Shown here: positions 8,052 through 17,691 of the stretch, in pieces
Layout of the letters: the number at the start of each line of letters is the position of its first letter
Position numbering within the stretch: position 1 is the stretch's first letter
Assembly (NCBI RefSeq): GCF_028471945.1
Contig: NZ_CP110128.1
Coordinates: 1,662,501-1,726,500, forward strand
Source of the DNA: Pseudomonas sp. WJP1
Lineage (GTDB): Bacteria > Pseudomonadota > Gammaproteobacteria > Pseudomonadales > Pseudomonadaceae
Reading direction: 5' to 3'
Length of the DNA: 64,000 bases
Notes under the pieces: generated by a model
What the model saw: the letters and a program-made list of their open reading frames with translations, nothing else
Told to the model about the DNA's origin: nothing
Databases searched by the model: none
Position numbers and translations under genes: made by a program

Positions 8052-11000
8052 ATGGCTACGCTCATCGGTATCGTCAGCAAGGTTATCGGTCAGGTCTTCG
8101 CGGTGGCGGGTGACGGCACCCGTCGAGTGCTGATCGAGGGGGACCGGTTGTTTGCCGGCGATCAACTGGTGACCGGGGCCGAAGGCGCGGTGGCGGTGCA
8201 TCTGCAAAATGGCGATGAACTGACGCTGGGTCGCAGCAGTAGCCTGCAAATTACCGCCCAGTTGCTGGCGCAGACGTCGCCCCATGTGGAGACGGTTGAA
8301 GCGACGACTCCGAGCCAGGCGCAGTTGACCGATGTCGAGCAACTGCAAAAAGCCATTGCCGCCGGTGACGACCCGACCCAGACCGCTGAAGCCACGGCGG
8401 CCGGCCCGGGTTCGACCGGCCCTGCCGAGGGAGCACAGGGTGGGGGCCACAGTTTCGTCATGCTCGAGGAAGTGGGGGGGCGGGTCGAGCCGACCATTGG
8501 CTTCCCCACCGCCGGGTTCAACGGCATTCCGGAGTTCCCGCTGGAACGGCACGACGGTGATCACAACCCCGACGACGCTGCGTCTGAGCCGCTGATTACG
8601 CCACCGGTGATCACCTTGCCCGAAGTCCCACCATCGGGCGTCACGCCGCCGGTAGTCATACCACCTGTTGTTACGCCACCAGTGGTCACCCTGCCCGAAG
8701 TCCCACCACCGGATGTCACACCACCAGTTGTCACGCCACCTGAAGTATTACCACCTGTCGTCACGCCACCCGTGAACAATCCGGTCACCCTCGATGGGCT
8801 GTCGGTGGTGGGCGGTGAGCTGACCGTCAAGGAAGCCAACCTGCCTGACGGTTCGGCAAGCAATCCCGCCGCGCTGACCCAGAACGGCACCTTCACCGTC
8901 ACGGCGCTGGACGGGCTGACCAGCCTGAACATCGGCGGGATTAGCGTGATCAGCGCTGGTGTGGCCAACGGTTTTCCGCAGTCGATCACCACGCCGCTGG
9001 GCAGCACCCTGACCATCACCGGGTACAACCCGACCACGGGCGTGGTGAGTTACAGCTACACCCTCAACGACAACGAAAACCATTCGAGCGGTGACGGCAC
9101 CCATCTCAGCGAGCACTTCACCGTGGTTGCCGGTGACAGCAACGGCGACACCGCCACCGGTTCCCTGGACGTCACCATCCTCGACGACATGCCCAAGGCG
9201 TACGATGACAACAACCCCGACACCGCTTCGGAAACCCGGCTCACCCTCGAAGGCAACGTCCTGGGCAATGACGTGCAAGGCGCCGACCGTATAGCGACCG
9301 GTCCTGCAAGTGGCCCGATCACCCCCGGCACCTTCGTCGGCACCTACGGCACCCTGGTGCTCAACGCCAATGGCACCTACACCTACACCCTCAATCCCGG
9401 CGATGCCGACTTCAAGGCCTTGCACGCTGGCGGCAACGGCATTGAGACCTTCACCTACGCCCTTACCGACGCCGACGGCGACAGCAGCACTGCGCAACTG
9501 GTGCTGAACGTGCACAACAACGATGACGGTGTGACCCTCGGTGGCCTGGACGTCGCAGGCGGCGAACTGACCGTCTACGAGAAAAACCTCATGTACGGCA
9601 GCGACCCCGACGCCCCGGCGCTGACCCAGCACGGGACCTTCACCGTCAACGCCCCGGACGGCCTGCAGAGCCTGAGCATTTCCGGCGTCGCGATCATCAG
9701 CGGTGGCGTGGTGCAGCCCTTGCCGATCTCAGGCAGTACCTGGCTGGGCAGCACTTTGACCGTCACTGGCTATGACCCGGCCACTGGCGTGGTGAGCTAC
9801 AGCTACACCCTGAACTACACTGAGACCCACCCCAACGCCGACGGCGCCAACAGCGTCAGCGAGAACTTCGAAGTCATCGCCATCGATGCCGACGGCAGCG
9901 AGGCGCGTGGGGAAATCAACGTCAAGATCGTCGACGACCTGCCAACCGCCAACCCTGATGCGACGTCGGTAGTCGAGGGCGGCACCGTCACCGGCAACGT
10001 GCTGCGGAACGACGTCGGCGGTGCCGATGGTTCAGGCGGCGGCGTGGTTGGCGTACGCGCAGGTTCCGACACCTCGACGCCGGTGCATGGCGGCCTGAAC
10101 AGCCAGATCAACGGCACCTACGGCTACCTGACTTTGGATGCCGCGGGCAACGCCGTGTACCACAGCTATCCGAACTCGGTGAGCGGCCCGGGCGCGAGCG
10201 ACGTGTTCACCTATACCCTACGCGACGCCGACGGTGACGAAAGCACCACCACCGTCACGATCGACGTACATAACAGTTGCTTTGTGGCGACCAGCGACCA
10301 CGACGTGACCGTCTACGAAAAAGCCCTGGACCTGCACCAGGACGGCCAGGACCTGGCCCCCGGCAGCGTGAATGGCAGCCAGCCGAGCAGCCCGGCCGAA
10401 ACCGCCAGCGGTACCCTGGTCGGCGCGGTCCATGGCGGCAGCGGCGCCATCACCTACAGCTTGCTCAGCAATGCCATCGGCACCTACGGCCAGCTGTTGC
10501 TGCACCCGGACGGCAGCTACACCTACACCCTGACCTCACCGGCCAGCACCATGCCGCAGGCCAACGACGGCGCAAACACCCTGCACGAAAGCTTCACTTA
10601 CCAGGCCACCGACGCCCAGGGCAATGTCGCCACCAGCACCATCGTGATCAACATCGTCGATGACGTGCCCACCGCTACCCCCGACATAGCCACGGTGGGA
10701 GAGGGCGGCTACATCGGCGGCAATGTGCTGTGGAATGACAACGCGGGGGCCGATGGCCAGTTTGCTGGTGGTGGCGTGGTCGGCGTGCGTGCAGGCTCCG
10801 ACACCTCGACCCCGGTGCATGGCGGCCTGAACAGCCAGATCAACGGCACCTACGGCTACCTGACCCTGGATGCCGCGGGCAACGCGCTGTACCACAGCTA
10901 CCCGAACTCGGTGAGCGGCCCGGGTGCGAGCGACGTGTTCACCTACACCCTGCGCGACGGTGACGGTGACGAAAGCACCACCACCATCACGATCGACGTG

Positions 11001-14000
11001 CACAACAATTGCTTTGTGGCGACTAGCGACCACGACGTGACCGTCTACGAAAAAGCCCTGGATCTGCAGCAGGACGGCCAGGACCTGGCCCCCGGCAGCG
11101 TGAATGGCAGCCAGCCAAACAGCCCGGTCGAAACCGCCAGCGGCACCCTGGTCGGCGCGGTCCATGGCGGCAGCGGCGCCATCACCTACAGCCTGCTGAG
11201 CAATGCCATCGGTACCTACGGCCAGCTGTTGCTGCACCCCGACGGCAGCTACACCTACACCCTGACCTCACCGGCCAGCACCATGCCGCAGGCCAACGAC
11301 GGCGGCAACACCCTGCACGAAAGCTTCACCTACCAGGCCACAGATGCCCAAGGCAATGTCGCCACCAGCACCATCGTGATCAACATCGTCGATGACGTGC
11401 CCACCGCTAACATCGACCACACCTCGGTGGGAGAGGGCGGCTCCATCGGCGGCAATGTGCTGTGGAACGACAACGCGGGGGCCGACGGCCAGTTCGCCGG
11501 CGGCGGCGTGGTCGGCGTGCGTGCCGGCTCCGATACCTCGACCCCGGTGCATGGCGGCCTGAACAGCCAGATCAACGGCACCTACGGCTACCTGACACTG
11601 GATGCCGCGGGCAACGCGCTCTACCACAGCTACCCGAACTCAGTGAGCGGCCCGGGTGCGAGCGACGTGTTCACCTACACCCTGCGCGACGGTGACGGTG
11701 ACGAAAGCACCACCACCATCATCATCGACGTGCACAACAGCTGCTTAGTCGCGGCCAGCGACCAGGACGTGACCGTCTACGAAAATGCCCTGGCCCAGCC
11801 GTGCAACCCCAGCGAAACCGCCAGCGGCACCCTGGTCGGCGCTGTCCATGGCGGCAGCGGCGCCATCACCTACAGCCTGGTCAGCAACGCCATCGGCACC
11901 TACGGCCAACTGCTGCTGCATCCCGACGGCAGCTACACCTACACCCTGACTTCACCGGCCAGCACCACGCCGCCGGCCAACGACGGCGCCAACACCGTAC
12001 ACGAAAGCTTTACTTACCAGGCCATCGACAGCCTGGGCAACATCGCCACCAGCACCATCGTGGTCAATATCGTCGATGACGTGCCGACCGCCAACGCCGA
12101 CCACACCTCGGTAGGAGAAGGCGGCTACATCGGCGGTAATGTGTTGTGGAACGACAACGCGGGCGCCGATGGCCAGTTCGCTGGCGGCGGCGTGGTCGGC
12201 GTGCGTGCCGGCTCTGATACCTCGAGCCCGGTACATGGCGGCCTGAACGGCCAGATCAACGGCACCTACGGCTACCTGACCCTGGATGCGGCGGGTAACG
12301 CCGTGTACCACAGTTATCCGAACTCGGTCAGTGGCCCGGGCGCGAGCGACGTGTTCACCTACACCCTGCGCGACGGTGACGGTGACGAAAGCACCACCAC
12401 AATCACCATCGACGTGCACAACAGCTGCCTGATCGCAGCCAGCGACCACGACGTGACCGTCTACGAAAATGCCTTGGCCCAGCCATGCAACCCCGGCGAA
12501 ACCGCCAGCGGCACCCTGGTCGGCGCAGTCCATGGCGGCAGCGGCGCCATCACCTACAGCCTGGTCAGCAACGCCATCGGCACTTACGGCCAACTGCTGC
12601 TGCACCCCGACGGTAGCTACACCTACACCCTGACTTCACCAGCCAGCACCACGCCGCCGGCCAACGACGGCGCCAACACCGTACAAGAAAGCTTTACTTA
12701 CCAGGCCATCGACAGCCTGGGCAACATCGCCACCAGCACCATCGTGGTCAATATCGTCGATGACGTGCCGACCGCCAACGCCGACCACACCTCGGTAGGA
12801 GAAGGCGGCTACATCGGCGGCAATGTGTTGTGGAACGACAACGTGGGGGCCGATGGCCAGTTCGCCGGTGGTGGCGTGGTCGGCGTGCGCGCAGGCGACG
12901 ACACCTCGACCCCTGTGCATGGCGGCCTGAACAGCCAGATCAACGGCACCTACGGCTACCTGACCCTGGATGCGGCGGGCAATGCGCTGTACCACAGCTA
13001 CCCGAACTCGGTGGGCGGCCAGGGTGCGAGTGACGTGTTCACCTACACCCTGCGCGATGGTGACGGTGATGAAAGCACCACCACCGTGACCATCGATGTG
13101 TACAACAACAGTTGCAAGGTGGCGGGCCGTGACAGCGACGTGAGCGCCCATGGAAAAGCCGGCGGCCAGGACCTGATAGCAAAAGGCGCGGACTTTACCG
13201 GGACCCAACAGAACTACAGCGTCTCCGGCAGCAATGCCGCCATTGCCCGCAGCGCCTTCGTCGCCAACACGACGGCCATGACCGCCGTGTTGGTGGTCAG
13301 CGGGGCGCTGGGTGCGGCCAACGGCAACCACAACGACAACCTGATCGCTGTCAATCTCAAGCAGGGGGAAACCCTCAACCTGGATCACAACCTCGCAGCC
13401 GGTCACATCGGCATGGAGTACTCGATCAACGATGGCGCCTATGTCGCCATCGCTGACGGCCAGACCATCACGGCGACGTCGGATGCCACCTACCGCATCC
13501 ACATCACCAATATCCCCAATGGGCCGGGCCAAGGCGCCAACGGTGCTGAAAACTACCAGTTGAAGATGACCGTCGATTACGCCGGGGCCCACGACACCGC
13601 TCCAGACAACACCTACACCGCCAGCGACAACCATGGTGGCAACGCCAGCGCCCACCTGACCTCCCAGGATGGCCACGCCCTCACCGGAACGGCGGGGGAT
13701 GACACCCTGGTAGCCGTCAACGGCGAGCACATCATCAATGCCGGTGACGGTAACGACGTGTTGACCGCAGGCACCGGCAACACCGAGCTGCACGGTGAAG
13801 CCGGCAATGACTTGCTCTACAGCGGAGCGGGCAACGACCTGCTCGACGGTGGTACGGGCAGCGACACTGCAAGCTATGCCCACGCCACTGCCGGCGTCAC
13901 GGTCAATCTCGGCGAGGCCGGCGCACAGAACACCGTCGGTGCCGGCACCGACACCCTGACCGCCATCGAAAACCTGACCGGCTCCAACTTCAATGACTCA

Positions 14001-14486
14001 CTCACGGGAGACAACCATAGCAACATCATCACCGGTGGCCTGGGCAACGACGTGCTCAAGGGCGAGGGTGGCGACGACTTCCTGATCGGCGGACTGGGCA
14101 ACAACACCCTGACCGGCGGCAGTGGCGCCGACACCTTCCAGTGGCTCAACGGTAACAGCGGCCACGACATCATCACCGACTTTAAGCCGGGGGCCGACAA
14201 GCTCGACCTGTCGCAACTGCTGCAAGGGGAGAGCAGCACCGCCGCCTCGCTGGATGATTACCTGCACTTCACCGTCAGCGGCAGCGGTGCTTCACTGGTG
14301 ACCAGCATCGACGTCAGCGCCATGGCCGGCGCGGAGCCGAACCAGACCATCGACCTGGCGGGCGTCAACCTGGCCAGTCACTATGGGGTTACGCCGGGGG
14401 CGGACGGGGTCATTGGCGGCGCGGACACGGCCACCATCATCAACGGCATGCTCAATGACCATTCGTTGAAGGTGGATACCGTGTGA
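8052..14486 (+). CDS. Large RTX adhesin with LapA-type retention module
   Basis: This is a 2144-residue cell-surface adhesin secreted by a type I system. Residues 1-115 form a LapA-type retention module (MATLIGIVSKVIGQVFAVAG...). It is followed by TAAG at 115-118, the di-alanine site that LapG proteases cut. A Pro/Val/Thr linker spans about 180-245. Two VCBS/T1SS-143-like units follow from about 241 and 491, then four near-identical tandem units (about 743-1687), a further beta domain, RTX nonapeptides (GNDLLYSGAGNDLLDGG, GGLGNDVLKGEGGDD; about 1877-2030) and a C-terminal secretion signal. ATG 8052 is chosen because GGAGG lies 8 bases upstream; the longer frame from 7989 has no such site. It resembles LapA or the second adhesin MapA of P. 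fluorescens, but is shorter than LapA. Confidence 0.9.
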   Translation: MATLIGIVSKVIGQVFAVAGDGTRRVLIEGDRLFAGDQLVTGAEGAVAVHLQNGDELTLGRSSSLQITAQLLAQTSPHVETVEATTPSQAQLTDVEQLQKAIAAGDDPTQTAEATAAGPGSTGPAEGAQGGGHSFVMLEEVGGRVEPTIGFPTAGFNGIPEFPLERHDGDHNPDDAASEPLITPPVITLPEVPPSGVTPPVVIPPVVTPPVVTLPEVPPPDVTPPVVTPPEVLPPVVTPPVNNPVTLDGLSVVGGELTVKEANLPDGSASNPAALTQNGTFTVTALDGLTSLNIGGISVISAGVANGFPQSITTPLGSTLTITGYNPTTGVVSYSYTLNDNENHSSGDGTHLSEHFTVVAGDSNGDTATGSLDVTILDDMPKAYDDNNPDTASETRLTLEGNVLGNDVQGADRIATGPASGPITPGTFVGTYGTLVLNANGTYTYTLNPGDADFKALHAGGNGIETFTYALTDADGDSSTAQLVLNVHNNDDGVTLGGLDVAGGELTVYEKNLMYGSDPDAPALTQHGTFTVNAPDGLQSLSISGVAIISGGVVQPLPISGSTWLGSTLTVTGYDPATGVVSYSYTLNYTETHPNADGANSVSENFEVIAIDADGSEARGEINVKIVDDLPTANPDATSVVEGGTVTGNVLRNDVGGADGSGGGVVGVRAGSDTSTPVHGGLNSQINGTYGYLTLDAAGNAVYHSYPNSVSGPGASDVFTYTLRDADGDESTTTVTIDVHNSCFVATSDHDVTVYEKALDLHQDGQDLAPGSVNGSQPSSPAETASGTLVGAVHGGSGAITYSLLSNAIGTYGQLLLHPDGSYTYTLTSPASTMPQANDGANTLHESFTYQATDAQGNVATSTIVINIVDDVPTATPDIATVGEGGYIGGNVLWNDNAGADGQFAGGGVVGVRAGSDTSTPVHGGLNSQINGTYGYLTLDAAGNALYHSYPNSVSGPGASDVFTYTLRDGDGDESTTTITIDVHNNCFVATSDHDVTVYEKALDLQQDGQDLAPGSVNGSQPNSPVETASGTLVGAVHGGSGAITYSLLSNAIGTYGQLLLHPDGSYTYTLTSPASTMPQANDGGNTLHESFTYQATDAQGNVATSTIVINIVDDVPTANIDHTSVGEGGSIGGNVLWNDNAGADGQFAGGGVVGVRAGSDTSTPVHGGLNSQINGTYGYLTLDAAGNALYHSYPNSVSGPGASDVFTYTLRDGDGDESTTTIIIDVHNSCLVAASDQDVTVYENALAQPCNPSETASGTLVGAVHGGSGAITYSLVSNAIGTYGQLLLHPDGSYTYTLTSPASTTPPANDGANTVHESFTYQAIDSLGNIATSTIVVNIVDDVPTANADHTSVGEGGYIGGNVLWNDNAGADGQFAGGGVVGVRAGSDTSSPVHGGLNGQINGTYGYLTLDAAGNAVYHSYPNSVSGPGASDVFTYTLRDGDGDESTTTITIDVHNSCLIAASDHDVTVYENALAQPCNPGETASGTLVGAVHGGSGAITYSLVSNAIGTYGQLLLHPDGSYTYTLTSPASTTPPANDGANTVQESFTYQAIDSLGNIATSTIVVNIVDDVPTANADHTSVGEGGYIGGNVLWNDNVGADGQFAGGGVVGVRAGDDTSTPVHGGLNSQINGTYGYLTLDAAGNALYHSYPNSVGGQGASDVFTYTLRDGDGDESTTTVTIDVYNNSCKVAGRDSDVSAHGKAGGQDLIAKGADFTGTQQNYSVSGSNAAIARSAFVANTTAMTAVLVVSGALGAANGNHNDNLIAVNLKQGETLNLDHNLAAGHIGMEYSINDGAYVAIADGQTITATSDATYRIHITNIPNGPGQGANGAENYQLKMTVDYAGAHDTAPDNTYTASDNHGGNASAHLTSQDGHALTGTAGDDTLVAVNGEHIINAGDGNDVLTAGTGNTELHGEAGNDLLYSGAGNDLLDGGTGSDTASYAHATAGVTVNLGEAGAQNTVGAGTDTLTAIENLTGSNFNDSLTGDNHSNIITGGLGNDVLKGEGGDDFLIGGLGNNTLTGGSGADTFQWLNGNSGHDIITDFKPGADKLDLSQLLQGESSTAASLDDYLHFTVSGSGASLVTSIDVSAMAGAEPNQTIDLAGVNLASHYGVTPGADGVIGGADTATIINGMLNDHSLKVDTV
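10278..13112 (+). repeat. Four tandem coding repeats (732, 732, 684, 687 bases)
   Basis: Taking the conserved Cys codon as phase, units start at 10278, 11010, 11742 and 12426 and end at 13112. Units one and two have 244 codons. Units three and four have 228 and 229, because a Gln/Gly/Pro-rich insert of 16 residues is missing. The second half of a unit also precedes the array (about 9950-10277). Long stretches are identical between copies, for example VHGGLNSQINGTYGYLTLDA in most of them. Confidence 0.93.
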
Positions 14487-14500
14487 CCTGAACCGGCAAC

Positions 14501-14539
14501 AAAAAAACCGCCCTCCCTGAGCAAGGGGGCGGTTTTTTT
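14501..14539. terminator. Bidirectional intrinsic terminator between adhesin and lapD-like gene
   Basis: A GC-rich hairpin (AACCGCCC pairing with GGGCGGTT) is flanked by an A-run on the left and a T-run on the right. It can therefore terminate both the adhesin transcript and the convergent lapD-like transcript. Confidence 0.88.
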
Positions 14540-14560
14540 CTGTGCGCGAACCCTTGCAAA

Positions 14561-16501
14561 TCACATCGGCAGCGGCTGCCCGACCAAACGCCCCATCACG
14601 CCAAACACCCCCAGTGCCCTGATCGTTTCCAGCTCGCCCTGGGTTTCCACTCGCTCCGCTATCAAGGGCAAGTCGATGCTGTGAGTCGTGCGGCAAACTG
14701 CTTCGATGAACAGCCGTTTGTCACGCTCAACATCGATGCCACGGATGTAGACTCCGTCGATTTTAAGGTAAGCCAGCCCCAGCTGAGTGAGGTTGCCAAT
14801 CTGGCTGAAGTGACCGCCAAAATGTTGCAGCCCGATGCGGTAACCGGTGGCGAGCAGGCTGTGGCTCAAACGTTGCAGTTGGTCTGGGGGTGGCAGTTGG
14901 CGCTCGTCGATTTCCAGGGTCAGCAGGGGCGCCAGTTCCGGGAGGGATTCCAGCGTGTCGAGGATCAGTTGCAACTGCGCCTGATCGCGCAAGGTGCTGC
15001 CGGACAGGCTCAATGCCAGGGGTAAACGGTTGATGACGAGGTACTCGAGGGTAGCTTCGAGCATCGCCAGGTCGAAGCGCGCCGACCAGCCAAAACGCTC
15101 GATCCACGGCAAGAACTGGCCGGCGGCAATCGCTTCGCCCTGTGGATCGAGCAGGCGTGCGAGGACTTTGTGATGCAGCACCTGGTGGGTGTCGGCGCAT
15201 TGCACCACCGGTTGGAAATACAACTGCAGTTTGCCTTCGTTCAGGGCATCGTCGATCCAGGTGTGCCAGTGGTGTTGGGCCTGCCTTGGCGCGCTGTCGC
15301 TGCGTCCCAACACGGCCCAGGGACGCTCGGGATGTTGCCGGGCTTCGTTGAGTGCCTGGTCCAGTTGATGCAGAACATGGCTTGCCGGGTCGCCAGGGTG
15401 GAAGGCGACGATGCCCAGATGGGCGACGGGCATGCAATCACTGTCACCGGTCAGGCGCAGGTTTTCCAGGGTGGCGCTGATCTCGGCGGCCAGGCGTGTC
15501 GCATCCTCGGTATCGAGATCCGGTGCCAGCAGGCTGAATTCGCCGCCGCGATTGCGCGCTGCCAGCCAGGTGCGACGTTCCGCAGCTTGAGTCAGGCGCT
15601 TGAGCAAGTCGCCGACCGCACCAATCAACGCGTCGGTACGTTCCCCGCCAAGGCGCTGATTAAGGCCGGCCAGGTCGTTGAGCTGCAGCATCATCAGGTG
15701 ACCGCCGCCATTTTGCTCGGTGACCAGCAATTGATCGGCCAATTGTTCATTGAGCAATCGCCGGTTGGCCAGCCCTGTCAGGCTGTCCTGATAGGAGTCG
15801 TGGAGCAGTTTTTCACTGCGCGCGGCCTCTTCGGCGAACAACGTCTTGAGCTTCTCGACCATCTGGTTCATCGCCAGCACCACGCGTTTCAATTCCGGTG
15901 TGCGCGGCAGTGTCGGCACGCTGAGAAATTCGCGTTTGCTGATGGCGTCGGCCTGGCGGACCATGCTGTCGAGCGGACGAAACTGTCGACGCAGCAACCA
16001 GCCACCGAACACCGCACTGAGCAGCCCACAGAGCAGCAACCAAACGAGGCTGCCTAGCGTGCTGTCCCAGAGTTTGGCCAGGGCGAATTGTGGATTGCTC
16101 AACACTTCGACCCGCGCCACCTGTTGCCAGCCGCGGGTGATCAGTGCATCGCCACCTTCGGGACGCAAATTCACCAGATTGACGAACCAGCCGGGCACGC
16201 CATCGATTTGCTCGGGGATGCTGCGCTGCACCAGCACCTGCCGATTTTCCAGGTGGGTCACGCGGATGTCGCTGAAATAGCCGCTGTCGAAAATCGAGCT
16301 GACCATCAACTCCATCATGGCCGGGTCGTCGACCTGTGTGGTCAAGGTCAGGCCCAGGGCGGTCGCGGCGTCCTGGGCATGGGCGCGCAACTGCCCGAGC
16401 GTCTGTTCGCGGGAGCTTTCCAGGCTGGCATAGAAACTGCCGCTGAAAGCCACCAGCAAGAACAGGCAAATGGCGAGAAACAACTGGTTGCGCAGTTTCA
16501 T
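14561..16501 (-). CDS. lapD: LapD-like inner-membrane c-di-GMP receptor (degenerate GGDEF-EAL)
   Basis: This 646-residue protein is an inside-out signalling receptor that binds cyclic di-GMP and, in the LapD family, sequesters the periplasmic protease LapG. TM1 is about 6-25, the periplasmic domain 26-150, TM2 about 151-170, and HAMP/signalling helix 171-235. The GGDEF domain has RGGEF (318-322) instead of GGDEF. The EAL domain has KVLAR (445-449) instead of EAL. Both are therefore expected to be catalytically dead, as in LapD. Trp125 in the RGW motif matches the LapD residue that inserts into LapG. It lies 22 bases after the lapG-like gene, with AAGGAG before its ATG. Confidence 0.92.
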   Translation of the reverse strand: MKLRNQLFLAICLFLLVAFSGSFYASLESSREQTLGQLRAHAQDAATALGLTLTTQVDDPAMMELMVSSIFDSGYFSDIRVTHLENRQVLVQRSIPEQIDGVPGWFVNLVNLRPEGGDALITRGWQQVARVEVLSNPQFALAKLWDSTLGSLVWLLLCGLLSAVFGGWLLRRQFRPLDSMVRQADAISKREFLSVPTLPRTPELKRVVLAMNQMVEKLKTLFAEEAARSEKLLHDSYQDSLTGLANRRLLNEQLADQLLVTEQNGGGHLMMLQLNDLAGLNQRLGGERTDALIGAVGDLLKRLTQAAERRTWLAARNRGGEFSLLAPDLDTEDATRLAAEISATLENLRLTGDSDCMPVAHLGIVAFHPGDPASHVLHQLDQALNEARQHPERPWAVLGRSDSAPRQAQHHWHTWIDDALNEGKLQLYFQPVVQCADTHQVLHHKVLARLLDPQGEAIAAGQFLPWIERFGWSARFDLAMLEATLEYLVINRLPLALSLSGSTLRDQAQLQLILDTLESLPELAPLLTLEIDERQLPPPDQLQRLSHSLLATGYRIGLQHFGGHFSQIGNLTQLGLAYLKIDGVYIRGIDVERDKRLFIEAVCRTTHSIDLPLIAERVETQGELETIRALGVFGVMGRLVGQPLPM

Positions 16502-16523
16502 CGAGCGCTCCTTGGCGTGGCGG

Positions 16524-17231
16524 CTAACCGTCGCCCACGGCGAACCCTTCGGTTTGCATTTTTTTCAAGACGTCTTGCCAGCGCGACAGTTTTTTCGAGT
16601 CGCCGTTGCGCGGGTTGCCAGGCTTGCCGGGCAGGTACAGGCCTTCGGCGTTGAATGCGTACACCGGTAGCAGGTCCTTGCGCTGCGAGGCGGGGCGGAT
16701 GTCGCCGATCAAATTATCGAGCACCAGCGGTTCGGCACCGGGGCTGCTGTAGTAAGTCAGCACCATGTGCGCCTGGTTTCGGGTCAGGGATTTCACGTAG
16801 GTAATGCGCAGCTTGTCGCTGGGAATGCCCAGCTGGCGCAGGCTGAAGTATTTCGCCAGGGCATAGTCTTCGCAATCGCCGGCGGCCTTGATCAGCGCCT
16901 CGACCGGCGTGGCCCAGTAATCGCTCTGGTGCCAGATGCGGGTGTCATCCTGGAACTCCAGCTGCTGGTTGAAGTAGCGATTGACCGCACTCAATTGCGC
17001 CTGCTCGGGCAGGTCGCGTTCGCCTTGGAGCATTTCACTCCAGGACTGGATACGTCCCTGCGTCGGCCCCAGGCTGGCATAGCGTTTTTCGGCGGTTTGC
17101 TCAATCTTCGCGAAATCCCAGACGGGCCAGACACTGCCAGGAACGGCCAGCGGAAAACTGGCGAGCAGCAGCCATCCACCAAACCGAAGTCGGAGTGTTG
17201 GCCATCCTGGACTACCCGGCCTGCGCGGCAT
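16524..17231 (-). CDS. lapG: LapG-like periplasmic transglutaminase-fold cysteine protease
   Basis: This is a bacterial transglutaminase-like cysteine proteinase (BTLCP) of 235 residues. A hydrophobic segment at about 17-35 acts as export signal. The catalytic triad is visible: Cys120 in AAGDCEDYALAK, His155 in QAHMVLTY and Asp172 in LVLDNL. The Asp and Glu around Cys120 match the calcium-binding loop of LapG. In the family it cuts the adhesin at the di-alanine site and releases it from the surface when c-di-GMP is low; the adhesin here carries that site. ATG 17231 has no clear ribosome-binding site, so the exact start is uncertain. It is co-oriented with and just upstream of lapD. Confidence 0.9.
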   Translation of the reverse strand: MPRRPGSPGWPTLRLRFGGWLLLASFPLAVPGSVWPVWDFAKIEQTAEKRYASLGPTQGRIQSWSEMLQGERDLPEQAQLSAVNRYFNQQLEFQDDTRIWHQSDYWATPVEALIKAAGDCEDYALAKYFSLRQLGIPSDKLRITYVKSLTRNQAHMVLTYYSSPGAEPLVLDNLIGDIRPASQRKDLLPVYAFNAEGLYLPGKPGNPRNGDSKKLSRWQDVLKKMQTEGFAVGDG

Positions 17232-17285
17232 GTCTGGCTGCTCGAGTGCAGAGATTTGAAGTCTAGGTGGTGTTTACAACGACAG

Positions 17286-17681
17286 TCAGGATTTACGCAG
17301 GGTTTTCTGCCGAAGGATGTACAGGGTCACCAGCACTGCACTGGTCAGCATGAACCCCCGTGCCCAAGGTAGCGGCACCAGGTAGCAGGAGAACAGGATG
17401 CTCGCCCACATCAGGCCGATGGCGTAGACCTTGCCCTTGAGCGGAATGCCATTACCTTCGAGGTAGTCACGAATCCATGGCCCGAGCCGCGGGTGCTCGA
17501 CCAGCCATTGATAGAAACGCGGTGAACTGCGGGCGAAACAGGCAGCCGCCAGCAACAGGAAGGGCGTCGTGGGCAACACCGGCAGGAAAATCCCGAGCAC
17601 CCCCAACGCTACGCTCAGCCAGCCGATGGCCAGCAGCACGTAGCGCAACATCAGGGAGCGGTTGCCTATGGGGTTGTCCAT
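17286..17681 (-). CDS. YbaN/DUF454 family inner-membrane protein
   Basis: This is a small integral membrane protein of about 131 residues with DUF454 (YbaN) character. Segments at about 10-45 (YVLLAIGWLSVALGVLGIFL, then PTTPFLLLAAACFARSS) and 85-120 are hydrophobic. The motif LPTTPF followed by FARSSPR is typical of the family. Function is unknown. The ATG at 17681 is preferred over a TTG six bases upstream. It lies 10 bases after the yecA-like gene and 54 bases before lapG, so the four minus-strand genes could share a transcript. Confidence 0.85.
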   Translation of the reverse strand: MDNPIGNRSLMLRYVLLAIGWLSVALGVLGIFLPVLPTTPFLLLAAACFARSSPRFYQWLVEHPRLGPWIRDYLEGNGIPLKGKVYAIGLMWASILFSCYLVPLPWARGFMLTSAVLVTLYILRQKTLRKS

Positions 17682-17691
17682 AGGCAAAACC

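Noticed and set aside
10278..13112. CRISPR-like array
   Set aside because: The repeats are about 700 bases, in frame and coding; no short repeats with unique spacers.
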